The notes beneath the pieces are model-generated. The model was given only the letters and a program-made list of their open reading frames with translations, ran no database searches and was not told the origin of the DNA. 25,894 nt of DNA, from NCBI GenBank assembly GCA_048394785.1, contig DBFJGL010000044.1:1-25894 (forward strand), in the 5' to 3' direction. This document shows positions 8,496 through 14,809 of the stretch, piece after piece (position 1 is the first letter of the stretch; every line of letters begins with the position of its first letter). The DNA comes from DBFJGL01 sp048394785 (GTDB taxonomy: Bacteria > Bacillota > Clostridia > Christensenellales > CAG-917). The translations under genes and the position numbers were made by a program.

Positions 8496-8524
8496 ATAAT
8501 AATACAATAAAAATTCATAGTCAA
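8496..8524 (-). promoter_or_regulatory. Promoter of the ilvBN-leu-cimA cluster
   Basis: On the minus strand TTGACT (8519-8524) and TATTAT (8496-8501) are spaced by 17 bp. Transcription would start near 8489, giving a leader of only about 38 nt before the ilvB ATG. That leaves no room for a T-box or leader-peptide attenuator. Confidence 0.7.
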
Positions 8525-8673
8525 ATAATATTATTTCCGCGCGTTATGCGTGCGTCCGCATTTTGCGCTTATGCATTCGGTCCGCGGCCGTCGCGGCTCA
8601 AAGAATTATCGCCGCCGACTTTCGCCGCGCTTTTCTGCGCCATCCGATTTGAAATGTTTGACGGGCGGCAAAT

Positions 8674-8790
8674 TTGCATAAATGCATAAAAATCGCATAA
8701 TTATTGCATAAAATCACCCAAAATTGAGTAAAATTAAAAAAAATAAGCCTAAAATTAAAAATTATGCAATTTTTGTTGATTATTATGCAA
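8674..8790 (+). promoter_or_regulatory. Array of GCATAA / TTATGC elements upstream of the transporter
   Basis: GCATAA occurs directly at 8676, 8684, 8695 and 8706 (steps of 8, 11 and 11 bp). It recurs inverted as TTATGCAA at 8762-8769 and 8783-8790, 21 bp apart. The inverted copies flank and overlap the -35 and spacer region of the transporter promoter. A perfect 10-bp palindrome GCAAATTTGC (8668-8677) abuts the array. Helical spacing suggests a cooperative regulator. The half-site loosely resembles ArgR/AhrC boxes of Bacillota, which is inference only. Confidence 0.5.
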
Positions 8791-8804
8791 CGGAGTGATA
8801 GTAT
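8776..8804 (+). promoter_or_regulatory. Promoter of the amino acid ABC transporter
   Basis: TTGATT (8776-8781) and TAGTAT (8799-8804) are spaced by 17 bp, with a start expected near 8811 and a leader of about 26 nt. One TTATGCAA element covers the junction of the -35 and spacer, consistent with repression by occlusion. Confidence 0.55.
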
Positions 8805-8836
8805 CAATGCAACGAAACAAAATCTCGGAGGATTAT

Positions 8837-9715
8837 ATGAAAAAGTTTATAAAAATTATGGTTGTAGTGCTCGCTCTCGCAACGCTCGTCGGCGCGTGCT
8901 TCGCATTCACAGCTTGCAACAATAAGGAAGATGAAATTGTGGTTTTCACCAATCCTTTCTTCGCGCCTTTTGAGTATATGACCGGTGCAAATACTATGGC
9001 TGGCGTGGACATCGACATTATGAATATGGTCGGTGAGGAAATGGGTAAGAAAGTTAAGTTTGAAAGCAAAGAATTTAACGTACTTATCGGCGAAGTTCAA
9101 AGCGGTGCTCTTTGCGACGCGGCGGCGGCAGGTATCACAATCACCGCAGAACGTGCTGAAAAAGTTGATTTTTCCATTCCTTATTATACGGCAAATCAGT
9201 ATGTAATCTTCAAAAGCGGCGAATTGACAACCAGCCAATATGAAGGTGTAGATGTTGTGTTCTGGTCTGCGCTCGCAGGTAAGAAGGTAGGCGTACAGCA
9301 GGATACGACAGGCAATATTTATGTGGCTGACGAAATCGAAAAGGGTGCTCTTAAAGATACGGGAGCGACGTGCGTACCTTACCAAGACGGAATGATTGCT
9401 ACCGATGCAATAGGTCTTAACGTCGACGCAGTAGTAATCGATGAACTGCCCGCCAAATACTTTACGTCTTCAAAAGACGACTTGGTATGTTTGCCGTTGT
9501 ATTACGAAGGAGCGGAAACCGATAACCCCGAAACCGAAGCAGATGAAACTTTGAGTTATCCTACTTCCGAGCAGTACGCAATAGCAATCAACAAAAATCA
9601 GACCGAACTTAAAGCAGCTATCAATAAAGTTCTGCAAGCTTTGCTTGACGATGTCAAAAACGGCAAGAATGGCGTTGAGCGTTTGGTTGAAAAGCACTTC
9701 GGTTTGGAAGCCTGA
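8837..9715 (+). CDS. Polar amino acid ABC transporter substrate-binding lipoprotein
   Basis: This 292-residue SBP family 3 protein captures an amino acid outside the membrane. The start at 8837 (MKKFIKIMVV) is preferred over an upstream GTG because GGAGG lies 6 nt before it and a signal peptide follows at once. The lipidated cysteine is probably C27 (AFTAC-NN), with C21 (LVGAC) as the alternative. FFAPFEYM (41-48), the ligand-carboxylate arginine R106 in TAERAEKVDFS and aspartate D202 in VIDELPA are typical of the fold. The substrate cannot be read from sequence. Its codon use looks more AT-rich at third positions than its neighbours. It heads a three-gene transporter unit under the GCATAA array. 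Confidence 0.92.
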   Translation: MKKFIKIMVVVLALATLVGACFAFTACNNKEDEIVVFTNPFFAPFEYMTGANTMAGVDIDIMNMVGEEMGKKVKFESKEFNVLIGEVQSGALCDAAAAGITITAERAEKVDFSIPYYTANQYVIFKSGELTTSQYEGVDVVFWSALAGKKVGVQQDTTGNIYVADEIEKGALKDTGATCVPYQDGMIATDAIGLNVDAVVIDELPAKYFTSSKDDLVCLPLYYEGAETDNPETEADETLSYPTSEQYAIAINKNQTELKAAINKVLQALLDDVKNGKNGVERLVEKHFGLEA

Positions 9716-9730
9716 CACTAAGATTATAAC

Positions 9731-9757
9731 GTAGGGCAGAGCACAGCTCTGCCCTGC
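9731..9757 (+). promoter_or_regulatory. Intercistronic hairpin between binding protein and permease
   Basis: GGGCAGAGC and GCTCTGCCC form a perfect 9-bp stem with a 3-nt ACA loop (9734-9754), extendable to 12 bp with one G-U pair. No T run follows, so it is not a standard terminator. Such hairpins between a binding-protein gene and its permease gene often stabilise the upstream message, raising binding-protein yield. That role is inferred here. Confidence 0.7.
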
Positions 9758-9775
9758 TTGCTATAAGAGGATATT

Positions 9776-10471
9776 ATGTTTTTTGAACAAATAGCAGAGG
9801 TATTCAGGACTCAAAAGTATATGGAATGGCTGTTGCAGGGTTTGGAACAGACTTTGATTATATCTTTGGGTGCCGCTGTTTTGGGTTTAATTCTCGGAAC
9901 TATTGTCGCGGCTGTAAAGATTGCCTCGAAGCGTAGTATTAAAATGAAACCGTTCGAGGTCGTTTGCGACCTCTATGTCGGTGTTATAAGAGGAACGCCT
10001 GTTGCGTTGCAGCTGTTTATAATGGCATTTGCCGTATTTGCAATTAGAGGCTTTCCGCTTGTTATAACAGCCGTTTTGACCTTCGGTATAAATTCGGGTG
10101 CATATGTTGCAGAAAGTTTGCGCGCAGGCATTCAATCCGTCGATATAGGACAGATGGAGGCAGGTCGCACGTTGGGTATGTCGTATAGCTATACAATGGG
10201 ACGAGTCGTAGTGCCGCAGGCAATTAAGAATGTTATTCCCGCAATCGGAAACGAATTGATTGCTTTGATAAAGGAAACGTCAATCGTAAGTATGATAGGT
10301 ATGGTTGATTTAACGATGGCGGCGAAACTTGTCGGTGCGGGAAACGAAATGGCTACGTATCTTGCGCCAATGGTTGTTGCTGCAATGTTCTATCTGCTCA
10401 TCGTATATGCAATAATAATTGCAATAAAGCTTATAGAAAGGAGGCTGAAAAAAAGTGATAGAAGTCGTTAA
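9776..10471 (+). CDS. Polar amino acid ABC transporter permease
   Basis: This 231-residue HisM/GlnP-type inner-membrane subunit moves the amino acid across the membrane. Hydrophobic segments lie at about residues 24-50, 68-90, 93-112, 150-180 and 197-220. The EAA loop that docks on the ATPase is visible as MEAGRTLGMSYSYTMGRV with PQA (127-149). The VIRGTPVALQLF segment is also typical of the family. AGAGGA precedes the ATG. Its 3' end overlaps the ATPase start by 17 nt, so the two are coupled. Like the binding-protein gene it is more AT-rich at third positions than the rest of the window. Confidence 0.94.
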   Translation: MFFEQIAEVFRTQKYMEWLLQGLEQTLIISLGAAVLGLILGTIVAAVKIASKRSIKMKPFEVVCDLYVGVIRGTPVALQLFIMAFAVFAIRGFPLVITAVLTFGINSGAYVAESLRAGIQSVDIGQMEAGRTLGMSYSYTMGRVVVPQAIKNVIPAIGNELIALIKETSIVSMIGMVDLTMAAKLVGAGNEMATYLAPMVVAAMFYLLIVYAIIIAIKLIERRLKKSDRSR

Positions 10472-11522
10472 TCTTACCAAGAAATTCGGAGACCTCCTTG
10501 TGCTTGACGATATTTCGGAAACGATAAGCGAGGGTGAAAAGGTCGTTATCATCGGACCGTCCGGCGGCGGAAAGTCCACATTTTTGAGATGTCTGAACTG
10601 TCTTGAAGACCCGACTGCGGGGCACATCATTTTCGAGGGCGAGGACCTTGCGGACGTCAAAGTCGACATCAACGTGCACCGTCAAAAAATGGGTATGGTT
10701 TTTCAACAGTTCAATCTGTTCAACAACCTTACCGTCAAGAAAAACATCACGCTCGCGCCCATAAAAATCGGCAAGCAGAATTTGCGCAAACACAAGGTGG
10801 ATATGCTTGTTGCTCCGCACTATAACAAGTGGGTTGCCAAGCACGGAGAGGAGTATAACAAAAAACTCGACATAAACAAGGAAAAGCTCAAAAACAAGGT
10901 TAATGAGCTCAAAACACAGCTTGAACCCGTTGTTTCTGCGTGGGAGAATACAAAAGAGATAAAGGAAAAAGCGGGCAAGTCCTATGCGACGTATGACGAA
11001 AAGCTGACAAAACAAAAAATATCTCTGACTACAAAAGTGGAGAAGCTGGAACGTAAAATCGCGAGAATGCGTTACGTTCAGCCTATGGAAGTCAAGGATA
11101 TAGAGTTCAAAAGCGGCAAGGAAGTAAAACAGGCTGCGGAAGAAAACGCAATGCGCCTGCTCACACGCATCGGGCTCGAAAGCAAAGCCGACGTGTATCC
11201 CTCCACTTTGTCGGGCGGACAGAAACAGAGAGTCGCAATAGTGCGCGCGCTTGCAATGAACCCCAAGGTTATGTTGTTCGACGAGCCGACGTCTGCGCTC
11301 GACCCCGAAATGGTAGGTGAAGTTCTCGACCTTATAAAACAGGTTGCGGACGAGGGTATGACAATGGTAATCGTTACTCACGAAATGGGTTTTGCGCGTG
11401 AAGTAGGCACGAGAATTCTGTTTATGGCGGAAGGAAAAATTCTCGAACAGGCTCCCCCCGAGCAGTTTTTCACCGCTCCCGAGCATCCTCGTCTTAAAGA
11501 ATTTTTGCGTAAAGTGCTTTGA
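10455..11522 (+). CDS. Amino acid ABC transporter ATPase with a coiled-coil insertion
   Basis: This is the cytoplasmic ATPase of the uptake system. It starts with GTG, preceded by AAAGGAGG. All catalytic motifs are intact: Walker A GPSGGGKS (34-41), Q-loop Q84, signature LSGGQ (252-256), Walker B VMLFDEP (272-278), D-loop SALD and H309. At 355 residues it exceeds the usual 240-245. The excess is one block, roughly residues 105-219, inserted after NITLAPIK and before the helix leading to the signature. The block is rich in Lys and Glu, with two long helical stretches around a middle break (about 157-180), like an antiparallel coiled coil. The frame stays open with no stop or shift, so this is an in-frame domain and not a fusion artefact. 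Confidence 0.93.
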   Translation: MIEVVNLTKKFGDLLVLDDISETISEGEKVVIIGPSGGGKSTFLRCLNCLEDPTAGHIIFEGEDLADVKVDINVHRQKMGMVFQQFNLFNNLTVKKNITLAPIKIGKQNLRKHKVDMLVAPHYNKWVAKHGEEYNKKLDINKEKLKNKVNELKTQLEPVVSAWENTKEIKEKAGKSYATYDEKLTKQKISLTTKVEKLERKIARMRYVQPMEVKDIEFKSGKEVKQAAEENAMRLLTRIGLESKADVYPSTLSGGQKQRVAIVRALAMNPKVMLFDEPTSALDPEMVGEVLDLIKQVADEGMTMVIVTHEMGFAREVGTRILFMAEGKILEQAPPEQFFTAPEHPRLKEFLRKVL

Positions 11523-11581
11523 TATTTGTCGATAACGCAACAAGCGTTCAGCGGTTCGCAAACGCATTACGCTTAACATTG

Positions 11582-11606
11582 AAAAGCGCGGTTCTCCGCG
11601 CTTTTT
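11582..11606 (+). terminator. Intrinsic terminator of the ABC transporter unit
   Basis: A 10-bp stem (11582-11591 with 11596-11605; GC-rich core GCGCGG/CCGCGC) with the loop TTCT runs into TTTTT. It lies 60 nt after the ATPase stop. Confidence 0.85.
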
Positions 11607-11687
11607 CATATCTGTTTTGGAAGTCCACATTGTTTATACTTCTGAATATGCAGAGGGGAAAAGTCGAGGGTAAAACGGTATAAGTTC

Positions 11688-11749
11688 CTTTTTATGGGAT
11701 TGCCGCGTTCCGTTCGTGTTACTCACTCCTCTCGCAATCCCCTAAAAAG
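11688..11749. repeat. Palindromic element, probably a dispersed intergenic repeat
   Basis: Arms 11688-11703 and 11734-11749 pair over 16 positions with one mismatch, around a 30-nt middle. Read on the minus strand, the core begins GGGGATTGCGAGAGG and ends CGGCAATCCC. This resembles the intergenic ATTGCGAG...GCAATC palindromes dispersed in many bacterial genomes. Only one copy is present here, so its repeat status is inferred. Confidence 0.5.
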
Positions 11750-11813
11750 AAATGCTAATTCTTATTTCCGAGTTCGAAAATCGAAAAACTTGATGTAAAC
11801 AATTTAGATAGTC

Positions 11814-11842
11814 TTTACTTGACGGTTGAAAAATGATATACT
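11814..11842 (+). promoter_or_regulatory. Promoter upstream of holA
   Basis: TTTACT (11814-11819) and TATACT (11837-11842) are spaced by 17 bp. An overlapping TTGACG (11819-11824) is too close to the -10 to be the partner. The start would be near 11849, giving a leader of about 50 nt. Confidence 0.65.
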
Positions 11843-11899
11843 GTTACATAATTAACTTTGTCATCTGCGCGCACGCGTATGCGGCGGCAGGGAGGATGA

Positions 11900-12889
11900 G
11901 TGAAATACACCGAGCTCGAACTTAATCTTACCGCCTGTATGCAGGGCATATCCGATTTTAAGCCGCTTTACGTTTTGAGCGGCGACGACGATTATCTCAA
12001 ATCATCGGCGACGGATATTTTCAAGAGGCTCACAAACGAGAGCTTTCGGGATATGAATTATTCCGTCATAGATTTTTCGCGCGGCGCGTCGGAGGCGGTT
12101 GACGCGCTTATGACGTATCCGATGTTCGACGCAATCAGAGTCGTTGTGTTCGACGGCGTTGCGGATAAACTGTCCGAAAGCGATAAAGCCGCGTTCGAGA
12201 ATTATTTCGAGCACCCCAACGACGCCGCAATCCTCGTCATCAACACCGAGCAGGGTGCGAAATGCGGCTTGGAAAACAAGAAGTATACCGAAGTTGTGGA
12301 CTGCGCAAAACTCAAAGAGTCGGAAATTGCGAAGGTTATCGACAAACAGTTAAGCGCGCCGCCGCTCAGAACCATAACGGAGAAAGCGTTGAAAGCATTG
12401 GCGGACAGGACGAGGTGCGATATGGCTCGCATCACCGCAGAAATCGAAAAACTCAAAGCATATTCCGACGGAGTAATAGAAATCGAGGACGTAGAGGCTC
12501 TTGTTGCGGCGGATACCGAATATCGAATATACGAGCTGTCGTCGGCGGTGGGCAACCGCGACGCAAAAAAAACGCTGAGCGTGCTCGACGCCTTGGCGAA
12601 AGACGGCGTAAAACCTATGTCGATTATCAATTCGCTGTATACTCATTACCGCAAAGTCCTGCACGTCGCGCTTAACAAAGAAATGGGAAATGCGGAACTT
12701 GCGAAGCTTTTGGAAACGAGTCCGGGAGCAGTGCATTATCTGCGTGAGGAAGCGGCAAGCCACTCACAGCTGCGTTTGAAGTCGCGGGTGGATTATCTCA
12801 ATGCCGTGCAGTTTGCGGTTATGTCGGGCAAGCAGTATGAGGCGTCCGCGCTTCACGACGTCGTACTCACCTTGCTTGCGGACGGTTAA
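11900..12889 (+). CDS. holA: DNA polymerase III delta subunit
   Basis: This 329-residue protein is the clamp-loader delta subunit that opens the sliding clamp during replication. It is recognisable from the N-terminal PLYVLSGDDDYL segment, the central helical region with KALADRTRCDMARITAEIEK, and the C-terminal collar-like helices. A GTG start is used, preceded by GGGAGG. An ATG at 11896 is in another frame. It is the first gene of a plus-strand unit, followed after 17 nt by a membrane-protein gene. Clamp-loader delta subunits diverge strongly, but the overall pattern and length fit well. Confidence 0.9.
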   Translation: MKYTELELNLTACMQGISDFKPLYVLSGDDDYLKSSATDIFKRLTNESFRDMNYSVIDFSRGASEAVDALMTYPMFDAIRVVVFDGVADKLSESDKAAFENYFEHPNDAAILVINTEQGAKCGLENKKYTEVVDCAKLKESEIAKVIDKQLSAPPLRTITEKALKALADRTRCDMARITAEIEKLKAYSDGVIEIEDVEALVAADTEYRIYELSSAVGNRDAKKTLSVLDALAKDGVKPMSIINSLYTHYRKVLHVALNKEMGNAELAKLLETSPGAVHYLREEAASHSQLRLKSRVDYLNAVQFAVMSGKQYEASALHDVVLTLLADG

Positions 12890-12906
12890 AAGAATTAAGG
12901 AGCAAT

Positions 12907-13743
12907 ATGATAACAAGCAAAATAGACAGAAAATGGTTTATATGGATATGGATTGCGTTGATTTTCGCATCGCTGTTCCGCAACGCCTATCCCATATACG
13001 TCGCAATCGACAGCCTTGAAACGCCTTCCGGCGCGGAGGTCGCGTTGAACGTCGTTTACTCGTTGTTTTTAGAAGGGTTGCTTCCGGCGTTTTTGTGCTA
13101 TCTGTGCGCGTCGGTGATGTACTCTATGACGGCGCGCCGCCGCATTGTTTTTTCGTCGTCGACGGACTTTATCTATATCACGATGGGCTTTACTGCCGCC
13201 GCGCGGACGGTGATGGGTTTTATTGAAATTTTCAGCGTGCTCAACCCCGTCGTTTATACCTATACCTCGCAGTTGCTCGACGTGACGGTGCTGTCCGCCG
13301 CGCTGCTGATTATGTATTTTGCGGTGTTGAAACCTAAATATCTCAATCCCGTTACGGCGTTTGCGTCGTTCTCGATATATATGCCCGTTTATGTGGCGTT
13401 GCAGGGCGTCAACACGCTTTTGCCCGCCGTATCTGTGTTTATTCTGAAAAGCGCGAACGCGCTTCCTCAGGAGTATATCGATTTGCTCGAACAGCAATAC
13501 GGAATGTCAATAGAGGTTTCGCAGGATATGATAGCCGCCGCCATAGCGGCAATAGTCGTTTACGTGGTTTTGCTTGCGGCGTGCATTCTGCTTATGGAGG
13601 TCTTGCGAAAAAAGGCTAAAGAATATACGCCTCCCGCCGCTCCGCCGCCTCCGCGCTATCAAGACGTCAACCCGTTCGATTTCGCAGAAAACCCCGATAT
13701 GGCAGATAAGGACGATAACGTGTTCGACGAATTCGATATATAA
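12907..13743 (+). CDS. Uncharacterised six-TM membrane protein with proline-rich acidic tail
   Basis: I do not recognise this 278-residue protein. Hydrophobic segments lie at about residues 10-32, 50-72, 88-108, 118-141, 148-172 and 209-231. A basic stretch (RKKAKEY, 234-240) follows the last one. Then come a proline-rich linker (242-249) and a 27-residue acidic tail containing NPFDF and ending FDEFDI, which probably lies in the cytoplasm by the positive-inside rule. AAGGAG precedes the ATG. It sits between holA and the c-di-AMP synthase gene, and a functional link is possible but not shown. There are no catalytic-looking motifs. Confidence 0.85.
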   Translation: MITSKIDRKWFIWIWIALIFASLFRNAYPIYVAIDSLETPSGAEVALNVVYSLFLEGLLPAFLCYLCASVMYSMTARRRIVFSSSTDFIYITMGFTAAARTVMGFIEIFSVLNPVVYTYTSQLLDVTVLSAALLIMYFAVLKPKYLNPVTAFASFSIYMPVYVALQGVNTLLPAVSVFILKSANALPQEYIDLLEQQYGMSIEVSQDMIAAAIAAIVVYVVLLAACILLMEVLRKKAKEYTPPAAPPPPRYQDVNPFDFAENPDMADKDDNVFDEFDI

Positions 13744-13801
13744 ATCGCAGGTGAACGGGAACACGAAAACGTATAAGACACAAAACTGAATAAACGACAA
13801 A

Positions 13802-13890
13802 CTTTTGCGAAAACGGGCTTTATGCGGGCGTCGGCACATATCGCCGAGCAGGGAGCCTCGCAATAACCGACGTCAATGTTTTCGCATAAG
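13802..13890 (+). promoter_or_regulatory. Candidate folded RNA leader upstream of cdaA
   Basis: Arms 13802-13814 and 13878-13890 pair over 13 positions with one mismatch and would enclose a 63-nt interior. Inside, GGCT (13816-13819) can pair with AGCC (13854-13857) around a TCGGC/GCCGA hairpin (13831-13835 with 13843-13847). Alternatively CGTCGG (13829-13834) can pair with CCGACG (13867-13872). It does not match what I know of the ydaO c-di-AMP riboswitch. The gap 13744-13948 contains no convincing ORF. Confidence 0.35.
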
Positions 13891-13948
13891 TATGATTGTC
13901 ACAAAACGGATAAACGGCTTCGCGTAAGCGGAGTATGTAGGAGTAAAT

Positions 13949-14809
13949 ATGCAGTACAATTTTATCGAGTATATCCGCAACCTTGATTTGTACGCCGTAA
14001 TCGACGCGGTGGTTCTAATCTCGTTGCTTGTGGTTTTGGTGCTGTTTTTCGTGTACAAGAGGAATGTAAAAATCCTTTTGCTGACGGTGTTTCTCATTGT
14101 GCTCGAAGTTCTCGTAGGGGTGCTGTCGGGCTTGGAAGACCACGAAATTCTGACAATTTCGCGCTATTTGCTGCACTATATGGTGATAGCGGTCATTGTG
14201 TTTTCGGCGGTTGTTTATCAAAGCGACCTCAAAAACATTTTTCAGAAAATTTCCACGTCGAGAGCGATAGGCTCGGGCGCGATGAACAGCGACGACGAGT
14301 TGCACGACGCTACGGCTGAAATTCTTACCGCCTGCCAGAATATGGCAAAGCAGGACGTGGGTGCAATCATAATCATTGACACCGAAAACGACGTCCACGA
14401 CAATATTCTGGATACGGGCACGATTTTGGGCGCAAAACTGTCCGCGCCGCTTATCGAAAGCATTTTCAATACCAAAGCGCCTTTGCACGACGGCGCGGTT
14501 ATCGTCAGAGGAAACAAAATCGTTGCGGCAGGCTGTTTTCTTACTCTTACTCAGCGCAACGTCAACAAGGATATGGGCACCCGTCACCGCGCGGCAATCG
14601 GCATAACGGAAGAAACGGACGTGCTGTCCATTGTGGTCAGCGAGGAAACGGGCATTATATCCGTTGTCAAACACGGTGAAATAAGACGGTATATGACAAT
14701 GGATAAACTCAAAGACGAAATAGAAGAAGCCTACGGTATTTCGCCTATGGCACTTGCCAAAAGACAAGCCATCGAAGAGAAGCATCACGGGAGAAAAAAG
14801 AATAAATGA
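13949..14809 (+). CDS. cdaA: Diadenylate cyclase (c-di-AMP synthase), CdaA type
   Basis: This 286-residue membrane enzyme joins two ATP into cyclic di-AMP, which controls potassium and osmolyte balance and wall homeostasis in Bacillota. Three N-terminal membrane segments (about residues 17-37, 41-60 and 72-90) precede the cytoplasmic DAC domain. The catalytic motifs are intact: DGA at 181-183 and RHR at 212-214. TAGGAG precedes the ATG. Typical neighbours in Bacillota are cdaR and glmM, but neither is present; a DUF1015 gene follows with a 4-nt overlap. An approximately 90-nt potential RNA fold lies upstream. Confidence 0.96.
   Translation: MQYNFIEYIRNLDLYAVIDAVVLISLLVVLVLFFVYKRNVKILLLTVFLIVLEVLVGVLSGLEDHEILTISRYLLHYMVIAVIVFSAVVYQSDLKNIFQKISTSRAIGSGAMNSDDELHDATAEILTACQNMAKQDVGAIIIIDTENDVHDNILDTGTILGAKLSAPLIESIFNTKAPLHDGAVIVRGNKIVAAGCFLTLTQRNVNKDMGTRHRAAIGITEETDVLSIVVSEETGIISVVKHGEIRRYMTMDKLKDEIEEAYGISPMALAKRQAIEEKHHGRKKNK

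Noticed and set aside
8598..8807. 69-residue minus-strand frame across the GCATAA array
   Set aside because: It reads through the AT-rich operator and promoter region, has no ribosome binding site, and gives a low-complexity Ile/Phe/Asn product.
10431..11630. 399-residue open frame on the minus strand opposite the ATPase gene
   Set aside because: The plus strand encodes a complete ABC ATPase with all motifs. The antisense frame has no recognisable domain and runs across the permease end and the terminator.
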